This document shows, piece by piece, positions 17,690-26,726 of a stretch of 64,000 nt of DNA. The stretch is from CALODL01 sp942492115. Its GTDB lineage: Bacteria; Planctomycetota; Phycisphaerae; UBA1845; CAIVHJ01. The stretch lies in the NCBI GenBank assembly GCA_942492115.1, contig CALODL010000012.1:1-64000 (forward strand), read 5' to 3'. The notes beneath the pieces are model-generated. The model was not told the DNA's origin. It made no database searches and worked only from the letters and a program-made list of their open reading frames with translations. The position numbers and the translations under genes are program-made. The stretch's first letter is position 1; each line of letters opens with the position of its first letter.

Positions 17690-19510
17690 GGGGGGCCCCG
17701 GGACTAGGCGGTTCCGCGAAGAGAAGCTAACTCGTACCAGAGTTGCTTTAATGACAATAAGCCTTGTTGCTCAAGCCACTTGTTGGGCATCGCGTAGCGT
17801 AGGGCAGGTGTGCGTGACATCCGCCAATACTTCTTGCGACTGATCGCGTGCTTGATCGCCATGTCGAGACTCACGCCGAGCCGCGACCAGCTTCTTCACC
17901 TTCGTGCGTGGATAGCGCCACTGTTTCCAGTAGCACATCCGCACGCGGCGTCGAATCCAACCGTCTAAATCAGCGAAGTCGTCGAACTGGCGAGCCAGAC
18001 CGAAGTAACCTATCCAACCTCGCACATAGCGATTGAGGTCGGTCAAGCGACGTTCCATCGAGATCCCACGGCTGCGACCCGTGAGTTCCTTGATGCGCTG
18101 CTTGAAGGCTTTCAGCTTCTTCGGTGCGACTTTGATCGTCACACGCTTGCCAACAAAAGTGAACCCCAGGTATTCGCAGCCCAGGGCCGGTCGCACGCTG
18201 CTCTTCTCCTCGTTGACCACGAGTTTCAGCTGCGTGCGTGAGAAACCGCTTGACCGACGCGAACACGCGATGAGCGCTTCGCTCGCTACGCACGAAGATC
18301 TGAAAATCGTCGGCGTATCTCACGAAACGCAGTCCGCGACGTTCGAGTTCCTTGTCCAAGTCGTCCAGCAGCACGTTACTTAACAAGGGTGAAAGCGGAC
18401 CGCCTTGTGGCGCGCCCTCTTCCGTCGGTTGCAATACGCCTTCGACCATCACGCCCGCTCGCAGGTAGCGGCCGATCAATCGCAGCAAACGTCGATCGCG
18501 AACCTTGCGGCTCACGCGGCTCATCAAAACGTCGTGTTGGCACTCGATCGAAGAATTTCGAAAGATCCACGTCGATACAGTAAGCGTGACGTTGTCGGAT
18601 GATCCGTTGCACCTGCTTGGCGGCTCCATGGGCGGATCGGTTGGGGCGAAAGCCGAAGCTCGAATCCGAGAATCCCGGATCGAAGATCGGCGTTAAGACT
18701 TGCACGATGGCTTGTTGGATCAGGCGATCGAGCACGTTTGGAATTCCGAGCAAACGCTCGCCTTTGCCACCGGGTTTGGGAATGGTTTTGCGACGCACCG
18801 GCTGCGGCTGGTACGTCCCTTCCAAGAGCTGTTGCCGCACCAAGGCCCAGTTTTCATGAGCCCAATCCTCGAACTCGGCGATCGTCATGCCGTCGGGTCC
18901 GGGTGCTCCCCGGTTCCCTTTGACTTGACGCCACGCCCGCTGCAGATTGTTTGGCGAGACGATCAACTCCATTAAAGCGTCCTCTGGGGACACGTCCAAG
19001 GCTGGCTGATCGGTGTGCGCCGGATCGGTAGGTTCCGTTCGGAATAGTTTCGCGTGGCGTGCCCACCGTTCTTCGCGAGCGAATTCCAGTGGCCGTTGCC
19101 AGGCACCTCGATCCGAGTTCATCGGTAGCTCCTCCTTGTTCTTCACGGTTCGGTCCTTTCTGTCGTTATTGGTCTTAACGGGTCAGTACTACGACCTCTG
19201 CTGACTACTGTCGTCGCCCTCGGTCTTTCGATCAACGGCTCCGGCTTTCGAGCAAGCTCTACTCCCGGACCTTGGCATGCAGTCTTCCCTGGATAAATCG
19301 ACTTACTTTCGCTGCACAAGCTCTTGATTTACCAATCCGCCCGAACGAGATGGTTTCGTCATGGTTGGCTGACTCACCTGGCCGAACCGGCCTTGTATCA
19401 AGTTTCTGTTCGTAGCCTCGCAGCTTTGATGAGAAGGCGTCTGAGTGGCGATAGATTGCCTTTCGACATATTCGTCGGCAATGACAAACTCAGCGTTTAC
19501 GCACACCTTC
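17690..19510 (-). mobile_element. Group II intron (3' end damaged)
   Basis: The intron-encoded protein (17704-19122) is preceded on the minus strand by RNA sequence typical of group II introns: a stretch with AGTCAGCAGAGG and GGACCGAACC before the start codon, and further structured sequence up to about 19,510. On the 3' side domains V and VI should follow the stop codon. Instead the sequence runs through a run of nine G's (plus strand, about 17688-17697) into unrelated DNA, so domain V is not recognisable. Either the 3' end is deleted or the assembly is wrong there. The 5' limit is approximate. Confidence 0.65.
17704..19122 (-). CDS. ltrA: Group II intron reverse transcriptase/maturase (frame-broken)
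   Basis: The start is the ATG at 19122 with aaggagg upstream. RT motifs occur in order: GNRGAPGPDGMTI, RRKTIPKPGGKGERLLGIP, FGFRPNRSAHGA, YCIDVDLSKFFD, QGGPLSPLLSNVLLDDLD and the catalytic YADD. Then come the thumb and the maturase domain (YLGFTFVGK, DLNRYVRGWIGYFGLA). The C-terminus (KYWRMSRTPALRYAMPNKWL) ends at 17704. Frames change near 18565, 18225 and 17870. The protein splices the intron and copies it into new sites. There is no endonuclease HNH, as in many class C introns. Confidence 0.87.
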
Positions 19511-20040
19511 GCGGGCTTCTTTCCCACGGTCGGTCGCCCTTCCGCAGTTGCCCTCATCTAGTACTTGCACCTTTCAGGAATCACATTTGGTATACTGCCT
19601 TTCCGTAAGGGTCTCGTTCTCGTACAGGGGACCGGTGGACGAGTGGTGGTGAATGCCGAGCGGTGGTGGTCGACCGAGTCCGCAACATCGCGTAGGCCGA
19701 CCGACAGGGATGTGGTGGACTCGAACACGACCAACGGCTGGCAGATTCAACTGCTCGTCCACGGCGCTGGTGGGCCTTGCGAGGTAGCCGACCAGTCAAG
19801 CTCCCGTCGGGACGAGCCCGAAGACGGTGAGCATCGCGTGGGGAGGAGACGCGGTCTGCGAACTTGCTTGTGTGGCGATTCGGCTACGACTGCTTTCGTG
19901 GCCGGTACGCGCCTTACTTCACTATTCCGCACACTGTGGGCGCGGCGTCCACGGCACCCGATCAGCGAAGCCGCTTTCGTGGGGGGTACCGCCTACCCAC
20001 TATCCGCAGCCTGGTGGGCGCGGCGTCCACGGCTACATCC
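19511..20040. other. Mostly unassigned sequence with a 20-bp direct repeat
   Basis: No gene is certain. A 20-bp direct repeat occurs at 19936-19955 and 20014-20033, 78 bp apart. In one frame both copies encode GRGVHG, and that frame runs on into the helicase gene below. The repeat unit itself contains a small gtgg/ccac stem. The region may be the 5' part of the replication gene or its control region. Confidence 0.35.
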
Positions 20041-21836
20041 GATTCAATGAGAAGCCGAAAACAGCCGACCACGACGAACACCAGCAGATTGGCGAACTCT
20101 TAGTTCACAAAATAGCAGCCGACCTAGGCCGAACCCACCAGGAGGTTCGTGCGTGGTTTGACAAGGTTGGTGTGAACAGTTGGTTTTGGGGCAACGACGC
20201 GGCACCGAGTGCGTCCGAGTGCATCCACCCGGCATCCCGGGACCTAAACGCCAGCGAACTCCCCGCTGCCCCCGCCCACGCCTAAGGTCGAATCACAGAA
20301 GGCCGAACCGGTTGGCGAAGAGCAGCTAGACTTCGCCTTGAGTGAATGCCTCAAGATCAAACCCAAGAAGGTCGAAAACGATGGTTCCAATCTTGGTATG
20401 GCAAGTATGTCATCGTCTCTTGGATGCAGGCATTACCGATTCTGCGCAAGCCTACCGCGTGTTCGCTGAGTACGCGAAAGAACATCCGTTCCCTAAGCAC
20501 GATGACGGCATCCCGAGCGACGACTGGTTCGAAACGCGTTTCGACGACGCAAGTAAGGGCCACGAATCCCTGCCCGGTGGAGCATGGATCGCGCATGTCC
20601 TCCGCAAGAACAAGCAACAGAACATCAATGAACTGTTCGCGTTGGTCGGCGTCCGGGGTCGTCCGGACACATTTTACTTTTGCCCATACGGCAACGAGTT
20701 AGGCGAGACCAACAGAGGCGACGCGAAGGACTGGTTAATGGGCAACGTCGGCTACACCGATCGCGACGCCAAGAAACTGATGCAGCCCGACAGCCCTTGG
20801 ACGATCACTAACATTGTATTCGGCGAAGAGTACCCCGAGCCCAATGTTTGGAATCCGTAGCACTCTCAAATATGCTGTCACTCCCAAGGAAGGAGCCGCA
20901 TCCGCATTTCGACAAGATCCTTAGCCACCTTGGCAGGTCATTAGACGTTGGTGTGGCGGCGTGCGAGTTCTGCGAGCGGATCGGCATCACCAACGGCTAC
21001 GATTACCTTTTCACCTGGAACGCCCTTGCATTTCAGCGGCCCTATCAACTCCTGCCGGGGCTGGGGTTCTACTCACCGCAGAACAACGGTGGTAAGTCAA
21101 TTCTCGTCAAGGCACTTGGCTTGCTCATGACGGGCGGCATCTGTCGCACGATGCAGGCCATCGAGGGTAACCACAACCAACAACTTGAAGACTGTTTGAT
21201 CTGGGATTTCGACGATCAGAACTTGCGGAAGCAGGGACAGCGGATTAAGCAGTTCATGACTCAGCGCGAGTTGGATATTAACCCCAAGGGTAAGAAACCC
21301 TATCAAGTTCGGTCTTGCCTGCACTTTGTGCAATCGACAAACAACTACCTCCACTTTCCAGTGCTCCCACAAGATGACCGTTGGACGCTCGCCGAAGTCG
21401 AACCGCTCTTGGACGGCGAGATAATTCCTGAGCCCATACTGATGGAGCGGCTCCCTCCGAGGCTCCAGCCTTCTTGCATGCGCTACTTAATCATACTTTG
21501 CCCAACCCCGTTGGCCGTCTGCACTTGCCGGTTCTTGAGACTCCACTGAAGACAAAGTTGATGGGTATCAATGGAACCGCTGATTCCGAGGATGCGCAGA
21601 AGCTAGTTCAGAAGCTGATTGAATTGGCACGCATCAACTTTTTCGATGACTGGGTATCGTGCAAGGACGTGGCAGCTAAGGTCGGGTTAGCTTCGAAGTC
21701 ATTCGGCCAATCCTGGCGAAACGGCGTTGAAGACCAATTGAAACTGGCGGGCTTTGAAACAGCACACCGACCCAGACAGGGCGGCGGTCACGGGCGAGAC
21801 TCAGCATACCGTGTTGTTGACCCGGCCTACGTATAG
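20041..21836 (+). CDS. D5-like replication helicase/NTPase of mobile element (frame-broken)
   Basis: Parts in successive frames join at about 20285-20400, 20865 and 21460. The N-terminal part reads QQIGELLVHKIAADLGRTHQ, then a domain with DSAQAYRVFAEYAKEHPFPK and GWIAHVL-like helices follows. An AAA-type core has Walker A (NNGGKSILVKAL, about 21085) and an acidic motif (CLIWDFDDQN). The C-terminal winged-helix part is at about 21590-21836 (ELARINFFDDWVSCKDVAAKVGL). This resembles the primase-helicase genes of phages and satellites. The true start is unknown and may lie upstream in the repeat region. Confidence 0.6.
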
Positions 21837-21907
21837 CAAGGTGGAGGCCATCGTCAAGCCTGACACAAGCTTGGCGGTGGTTGTCCACTGACTCACCCAA
21901 CGCGGAC

Positions 21908-21954
21908 CCCAGGCAGCATGGAATTACTTTCTCCAAAAGGCTGTGCTGCCTGGG
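21908..21954. terminator. Perfect 11-bp inverted repeat between replication gene and small-gene row
   Basis: The arms cccaggcagca (21908-21918) and tgctgcctggg (21944-21954) are fully complementary with a 25-base loop. There is no T-run after it, so it is not a classical terminator. It could be an operator, a rho-dependent stop or a replication hairpin. It lies 72 bases after the helicase stop and 26 bases before the next start. Confidence 0.5.
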
Positions 21955-21979
21955 CCGCCCAACACAAGGGACAAAACAA

Positions 21980-22402
21980 ATGAACGATCGAATAGTAATC
22001 CACTGGGATGACAAATCTAAAACTTGGAACACGTGCATTTTGCATGCCGGAATCATTCTGCTGGAAATCGGAAATTTCGAATCGAAAAAAGAAGCCCGCT
22101 TGATGGCCTTATGTGCGTTGGAGCATCCGCACCGTTTCCCACCCGCACTCAGAGTATCAGAGCATCCACGCGTCGCGCGAGACGGTGACAAATGGATCGT
22201 CCGCGTCGAGGTAGACGGCTACCGCACTATCCTGGGACCCCTTGCGACCGAGGAAGAGGCAATCCAGGCAGCCTACGACTTGGACCAATTGACGCTATCC
22301 GACCCCAATGCCGTCGCGCAGCTAAAACGGTTGGCAGGGGACACACACACCACCCCCACGTTTACCACTAGCAGAGAGTCGGGTGAGCCATCGCTGGCTT
22401 GA
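21980..22402 (+). CDS. Hypothetical protein with AP2/Arm-like repeat
   Basis: The protein has 140 residues from the ATG at 21980 (MNDRIVIHWDDKSKTWNTC). The second half reads DKWIVRVEVDGYRTILGP followed by ATEEEAIQAAYDL. This is the three-strand plus helix pattern of AP2-like and integrase Arm DNA-binding domains. The first half has a similar, weaker pattern (KTWNTCILHAGIILLEIGNFESKKEARLMAL), so the protein may be two such modules in tandem. The frame is intact. A DNA-binding role is inferred from the fold pattern only. Confidence 0.6.
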   Translation: MNDRIVIHWDDKSKTWNTCILHAGIILLEIGNFESKKEARLMALCALEHPHRFPPALRVSEHPRVARDGDKWIVRVEVDGYRTILGPLATEEEAIQAAYDLDQLTLSDPNAVAQLKRLAGDTHTTPTFTTSRESGEPSLA

Positions 22403-22576
22403 CCGCCGCCCGCTCGCTTGTTGCGGGCGGGCCATTTACATCATCACCAGAGAAGGACAACGAGAATGCGAATTGAGTGCAAGAACAGTTTGGGAAGTTT
22501 ATGAATACGACCCCAATGACCCGGGAGTCCGAGGCGCGGGCGGAGGCAGCCAGCGGATTTCGAAGATGAACAATGG

Positions 22577-22759
22577 ATGAAGCTCACCTGTCAAATCTTG
22601 AAGAGGGCACCGACGCGCCGGGAACTGCGGCAGAGGCACATGGAATGGAGCGACGACCGCACCACCCGCGAGCAGATAGAGGATCGCCACTGGCGACCAA
22701 AGGTCATCGACAATCGCAATAAATTCGACCGCGCGGTGGACGCTGCTCACGGAGGATGA
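22577..22759 (+). CDS. Small hypothetical protein
   Basis: A 60-residue, Arg-rich frame begins MKLTCQILKRAPTRRELRQR. An overlapping frame from 22573 (MDEAHLSNLEEGTDAPG) is equally open for 49 residues, so it is unclear which is translated. It lies 17 bases before the next gene. Confidence is low. Confidence 0.3.
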   Translation: MKLTCQILKRAPTRRELRQRHMEWSDDRTTREQIEDRHWRPKVIDNRNKFDRAVDAAHGG

Positions 22760-22776
22760 GAAACTGAAAAGCCGCG

Positions 22777-23166
22777 ATGGCTATTCGCGACCGGCCTAAG
22801 CGGTTAAAGGCGGTAGCACAATATCTCGCGGACAAACACAGAGCGGCGGAGGCAAAGGTCCTCGAAGACCGAGAGAGCAGCCTGATTGATACTAAGCAAT
22901 ATGAGCAGCTTGAGCTTTGGCTTGCGGAAATCGCATGGAACCCTGAAGCGGGCCTTCGCGAGGTGACCGCGCTGCGGCAAGCCATGCAGCAACATGAGGT
23001 AGCGAAGGCCTGCCCCGATGCCGCAAAGGCTTGTTTCGAAAAGGCCAAGGCCATTAGAAAAGAGCGCATCGCGGCCTTTGAGTCAAAAAGACAGGCGCGC
23101 ATCGCTGCCCTGGAGAATGAGCTTGAGCTAGCACGGAGCCGCAGAGCAAGGGATGTGATTCTATGA
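22777..23166 (+). CDS. Hypothetical charged coiled-coil protein
   Basis: An intact 129-residue protein, almost entirely helical: RPKRLKAVAQYLADKHRAAEAK near the start and a long Lys/Glu/Ala coiled coil at the end (KAKAIRKERIAAFESKRQAR). A short Trp-containing stretch (LWLAEIAWNPEAG) breaks the helices. Its stop overlaps the next start (ATGA), so the two genes are probably translationally coupled. I do not recognise the family. Neighbours suggest a mobile-element function. Confidence 0.55.
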   Translation: MAIRDRPKRLKAVAQYLADKHRAAEAKVLEDRESSLIDTKQYEQLELWLAEIAWNPEAGLREVTALRQAMQQHEVAKACPDAAKACFEKAKAIRKERIAAFESKRQARIAALENELELARSRRARDVIL

Positions 23167-23387
23167 AGACCGGAACCTACCTCAACCTAGACCGCCTGTG
23201 CTATCGGGCGCAACTGTCCCATGAAGGTCGCAGGCACTACGTGGGCCTGTTCCTCAGCCGACCGCTCGCGGACGCTGCGTATCACTATGCAACGTGGCTG
23301 ATTGAATGCGGAATCGAGCCACACAAGGCAGCCTTGGACGCGCGAACACTGCTCAAAAAGAAAGAGACGGTTCTCCTTGGACTCTAA
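23163..23387 (+). CDS. Small AP2-like protein
   Basis: A 74-residue protein coupled to the preceding gene by an ATGA overlap. It reads YRAQLSHEGRRHYVGLFLS followed by ADAAYHYATWLIE. This is close to the AP2 pattern (a strand with aromatic and Arg residues, G-x-x-H-Y-x-G-x-F, then an Ala-rich helix). AP2 domains bind DNA and occur in phage and homing-endonuclease proteins. As a stand-alone domain it could regulate the element. Confidence 0.6.
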   Translation: MKTGTYLNLDRLCYRAQLSHEGRRHYVGLFLSRPLADAAYHYATWLIECGIEPHKAALDARTLLKKKETVLLGL

Positions 23388-23438
23388 ATACAACGGCCCC
23401 TTTAAGTGTTGCTCTAGTGCCGCATCGATTTCGTCCTA

Positions 23439-23456
23439 AGGAGGACGTACTACATC
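23439..23456 (+). promoter_or_regulatory. Strong ribosome-binding site without a normal start codon
   Basis: A perfect aaggagg lies here. The only in-frame codon at suitable distance is ATC at 23454, leading directly into the open frame of the next gene. The first ATG is 28 bases further on. Either ATC is used, or the base is wrong in this assembly. Confidence 0.45.
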
Positions 23457-23483
23457 CTCGTTGACGGCCTGGGATGGAAAAAA

Positions 23484-23651
23484 ATGCGCGTGACAAGGTC
23501 ACATTTTGTTGACGTCTGCAAGGCTTATGGTTTGAGCGAGCAGGAAACCGCAGCCTATCTAACCGGGCTGTGGTCCAGCTACCCAACGATGGCCGATGCT
23601 GTCCCACGGGAGATACTGTGGTCGCCGACGATGAAAGTTGAAACATTATGA
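23484..23651 (+). CDS. Small hypothetical protein
   Basis: A 55-residue protein (65 if it starts at the ATC at 23454 behind the strong ribosome-binding site). It reads VTRSHFVDVCKAYGLSEQET and ends with PREILWSPTMKVETL. Its stop overlaps the next ATG (ATGA at 23648). The position before two phage-structure-like genes recalls small head/tail accessory proteins, but no family is recognised. Confidence 0.5.
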   Translation: MRVTRSHFVDVCKAYGLSEQETAAYLTGLWSSYPTMADAVPREILWSPTMKVETL

Positions 23652-24002
23652 TAACAGATCAAGGCATCAACAATCTGTTGAACACATGTTTTCACCAGCA
23701 CCCAAAAGCAAGTTGGTACATCGGCCTGATCGCGAGCGGGACGGTTGCGGAGAGCGACACCATGCTTTCGAAGAGCTGGACGGAAAACGTCAGTTACTCT
23801 CAAACGACGCGCCCGCATGCTGCTGGGGGAGCGCGTCGTATTCACCCTTACAGACTTCAGCGAAGTGGTAGGCATCTTCGTTGCGAGCAACTCAGGAAAA
23901 CAATCGACCGATGGGGTGCTCTTCGGGGCGGTGCTCTTCGATGAACCGACCGTCCCTGGGAAGGGCCGCCAATTCACAATCAGCTATGAGCTAAACACAT
24001 GA
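23648..24002 (+). CDS. Phage-structure-like protein (frame-broken)
   Basis: The N-terminal frame reads MITDQGINNLLNTCFHQHP, a WYIGLI strand, and then SKSWTENVSYSQTTRP. After a shift near 23800 it continues as GERVVFTLTDFSEVVGIFVAS and ends in FTISYELNT. The composition and order recall a class of small beta-rich phage virion proteins with a 'Y-x-G-L-I' start and a 'T-x-x-Y-x-L' end. The function is inferred. The ATGA overlaps on both sides indicate an operon. Confidence 0.5.
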
Positions 24003-24650
24003 TCATAAAAATCACCCACCCCACCAGCAACCACGCAGCCGATTACCTGGGGCTCAGCCAAGAAGTCAGCTTGGCTGGAAGCATCTGGACGCGAAGCGTC
24101 ACATCCTCACTTGGCCTACAGCAGCACTTCAGCGACTTCTACAATATCGAGGTCGAGTCCAATTTGGGTTTGAACGCAGAGCTAACAACAGATGCCCCCT
24201 TGGTGCTCGACGTTTTAGACGACCTGGCATTCATCCAGCTAATCACCCTCAGCGGCGGGCGCATCGGCAGCGCCGGTGGCGGCGACTCTTCCAGCAGCTT
24301 CACAATCAACTACAGCGGAGACCCCGCACCGAAGGGGCTTTGTGTCTATGTCAGCGGCGCTAACGCGCTGCTGGCCGATCACACCACTGCCCCCGAGGTC
24401 GCAGGCTTCTTGACCGAGGTGGTCACAGATGGGCGCGTCGACCACCATTCAGACCGAAGGTGAACTGTTTCTTGCAGACTGGTCGGACGTTGCGGGGACC
24501 GAATTCCTGACACCCGGAGAGACCTACTATCTCCACACCGATGGACAAATTCGGGTGACCCCGCCGAGCACTGGCTTTGCAACGATCGTTGGTCGAGCGA
24601 TCACAACAACGCGGCTCGACTGTGAAATCCAAATCCCCATAGCCCTATGA
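23999..24650 (+). CDS. Phage-structure-like protein (frame-broken)
   Basis: The start overlaps the previous stop (ATGA). The first 140 residues are beta-rich with Ser/Gly stretches (GGRIGSAGGGDSSSS). After one shift near 24435 it continues as ELFLADWSDVAGTEFLTPGETYYLHTDG-type strands and ends in a beta hairpin with RAITTTRLDCEIQI. The second half resembles C-terminal domains of phage tail or spike proteins ('LTPG-x-x-Y-Y-L' followed by a 'VGRA' strand). It is about 215 residues in total. Confidence 0.5.
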
Positions 24651-24820
24651 CAATTGAATTGAGCCGCGAGCTACTGCGCAGGTGGCGGCTTTCAGAGCTG
24701 CCGCCAGGCTTCCCAGAGCCAATCGCGGACGGGATGTTTGACGCGGTGGAAGTCGAGAACTGGCTTGCGCTGGAGCTGAGGGAGCTGGGTTTGTCGCTGG
24801 ACAATATTGGGCGACTCTAG
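24647..24820 (+). CDS. Small AlpA/winged-helix-like protein
   Basis: A 57-residue protein coupled to the previous gene by ATGA. It reads LLRRWRLSELPPGFPEPIAD, then GMFDAVEVENWLALELREL. The pattern 'L-P-P-x-F-P-x-P-I-x-x-G-x-F-x-x-x-E-V-x-x-W' is that of AlpA/excisionase-type winged helices and of some small phage packaging proteins. It ends the rightward operon. Confidence 0.55.
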   Translation: MTIELSRELLRRWRLSELPPGFPEPIADGMFDAVEVENWLALELRELGLSLDNIGRL

Positions 24821-25013
24821 GTCGGCGACGTGCCCCTCTAGGACCCTGCCGCGTGGCGGCCTCCCAGGATCGCTCAGGATGCCCAGGATCGCGTTTGCTT
24901 GCTAATGGCTGGTTGGGAGGCGAGGTGCCGACTGCGTGCGCAGGAGGGCGCATACGGTCGCCGATCAGTTTGGCGCTGTCGCATGTCGAGCGCTGAATAC
25001 TTCCCGGAGGAAC
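24821..25013. other. Convergent intergenic region
   Basis: The rightward small-gene row and the leftward excisionase-like gene converge here. No gene is seen. A short direct repeat (cccaggatcgc) occurs twice near 24867 and 24885. I found no T-run hairpin. Confidence 0.4.
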
Positions 25014-25214
25014 TCATTTGAGGATCTTCGGCTTGTACGGTTCCTTGATGTTCAGCAGGGCTTCCTTCGGGATGCGGTACTGCGGACGTTTACCGGGATT
25101 GGCGACATTGAGAGCGGACAGCCTACCTTCGCGAATCCAAGCGTAAATCTTGTCCTGGCTGACAGCGAGCACCTTGGCGGCCTCCTGTGGCAACAGCCAC
25201 CGTTCCGGTTCCAT
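25014..25214 (-). CDS. Excisionase-like helix-turn-helix protein
   Basis: A 66-residue protein from the ATG at 25214 (an upstream extension overlapping the integrase is possible). It has the MerR/excisionase fold: LLPQEAAKVLAVSQDKIYAWIREGRLSAL, then RPQYRIPKEAL. It lies directly downstream of the integrase on the same strand, the usual position for a recombination directionality factor. It is intact. Confidence 0.75.
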   Translation of the reverse strand: MEPERWLLPQEAAKVLAVSQDKIYAWIREGRLSALNVANPGKRPQYRIPKEALLNIKEPYKPKILK

Positions 25215-25372
25215 CTTGGATTGAAGCTGTCTCACCAGCGCGATCGCCTTGAGAGGCGAGCAAGCTCTAAAAACGACCACGGGTTCAACCCCGTGTTCGG
25301 CAGTAGGCGTTTGCCTTCTCGAACATAGGCCGCATTGCGATTCGGCAATCGTTTCGTCAAATTCGCATTCCC

Positions 25373-26410
25373 TCAAGTCCCTAAGCTGCAGTGATAGAGC
25401 CAAGCACGCACCACCTCCGATACCTTCAGTGAATCTTCGTTGGAAACCTGTTGCCGATAAACGCCGCTCATAGAGCCATCCAGGTGCCCCATAATCGACT
25501 TGACGGCAACCACGTCCAATGAGTCGTCTGCTATAGTCTGGAACGTTCTGCGAAGGTCGTAGAAGGTTTTAGATGACCCTAGCTTCTTGGAACTCCCGGC
25601 TGATCGGGTTTGAACTGTTGCCGGTTGGAGTAGGGGTTGCCGAATTTAGTCATGAACACATACCCGGACTCCCGGCTTCCTAGGGCTTCCTCCGTCTCTG
25701 GCCAGAGGGCAGCACGTCTGGGAATCTCGGTTTTGGGTCGCGGGTGGTTATGCCAACCGGGCTCAAGTGACTCGACCTTGAGCGTTGCGCAGTCTTCGTT
25801 GCCAAAGCCGCAGTTGATCCCAAGCAGGACCATTCCCTTGATGTTGGGCGGGGCCTTGTCAATCAGTTGGCGAAGTTCGTCAGGTTCGAACAGTCGTAGC
25901 GGCTGCTGGTTGCGATGCTTTCTGATCTGGCGCGCAGATGGTTTTCGGAAATCGTCCCCATAACTGAACGTGATGTTGTATTCTTCGATCCAACGAAGGC
26001 GACCATGCATCGCGTGACGCATCCTTGATCGTCTTGGGTTACCGTTGAACGATTTGTAAAGGCGGGTGAAATCGGCGGGGCTGATTGAATTGATTGACCG
26101 ATCGCGGCTGATTACTTTCAGTAGCCGCTCAATCTGCCAGCGGTACTCGTCATAGGTACGGCGGGACAGCTCGTCTCGCTCCATTTTCTGGCGTTTGACG
26201 ATCAGAAACTTGTCGAGGGCTTCGAGCAGGGTTACACCCCCGGAATCCTTGGGCGGCTCAAGCCCGGCTTCCAAAAATGGTCTTTGCCGGAGGTATTCCG
26301 TTACGGCGTCCGTTTCGCTACCATATCGTTTTCCGAAGTAGCAGGTTTTGCCATTGATCTTCTTGCACCAATAGCCGCGTTTGTGGTAGGTCAGTTTGAG
26401 GGTTTTTCAT
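25373..26410 (-). CDS. Site-specific tyrosine recombinase (integrase), frame-broken
   Basis: From an ATG at about 26410 (a run of A's there breaks the frame) the N-terminus is an Arm-like domain (YHKRGYWCKKINGKTCYFGK). A core-binding domain follows (RRTYDEYRWQIERLL) and then the catalytic domain. After a shift near 25605 come FYDLRRTFQTIA, MGHLDGSMSGVYRQ and the C-terminus. The Tyr and the His of MGH are present, and box II reads Y-D-L-R instead of H-x-x-R. At the box I position I read INCGFGNEDCATL, with no Arg where one is expected. It lies next to tRNA-Ser and presumably integrated the 20-26 kb element. Confidence 0.8.
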
Positions 26411-26492
26411 GGTACTGAAACTCTAGCTTACGGTTCCGAGGTGTAATCCACGGTGTAACGAGTTTCAGAAAAGTCTGTTTTCCTTTGGTTTT

Positions 26493-26573
26493 GGAGGGTA
26501 ACCGAATGGTTAGGAAGCTGATTCGAAATCAGTCGCGGCTCTGCCGTTGCGGGTTCGAGTCCCGTGCCCTCCG
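26493..26573 (+). tRNA. tRNA-Ser (anticodon CGA)
   Basis: The acceptor arms ggagggt (26493-26499) and gccctcc (26566-26572) pair. The anticodon stem gctga/tcagt encloses a loop with CGA at 26524-26526. A class II long variable arm (cggc/gccg) and a normal T-arm (gcggg-ttcgagt-cccgt) follow. The discriminator base is G and CCA is not encoded. All features fit a serine tRNA reading UCG. Confidence 0.92.
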
Positions 26574-26603
26574 CTTCGCACTCAGGTGCACTGAGCCGTG
26601 CAG

Positions 26604-26638
26604 AACCGCATGATCCCCCAGGGTTCATGCGGTTTTTT
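26604..26638 (+). terminator. Rho-independent terminator after tRNA-Ser
   Basis: The stem aaccgcatga / tcatgcggtt (26604-26613 and 26625-26634) is perfect with an 11-base loop and runs into six T's (26633-26638). It lies 31 bases after the tRNA. Confidence 0.9.
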
Positions 26639-26726
26639 CGATCCTTCTCGATGCTCGCCACCATCTGGCTCCTGGGCTCTGCCTGGGAACGAGAGTCCCA
26701 CCCCAAATTTCGTCGGAGACACGGAT

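Noticed and set aside
17704..19122. Retron or diversity-generating reverse transcriptase
   Set aside because: The RT has the N-terminal and maturase domains of group II introns and intron RNA upstream. No template/variable repeat pair or msr/msd-like RNA is seen.
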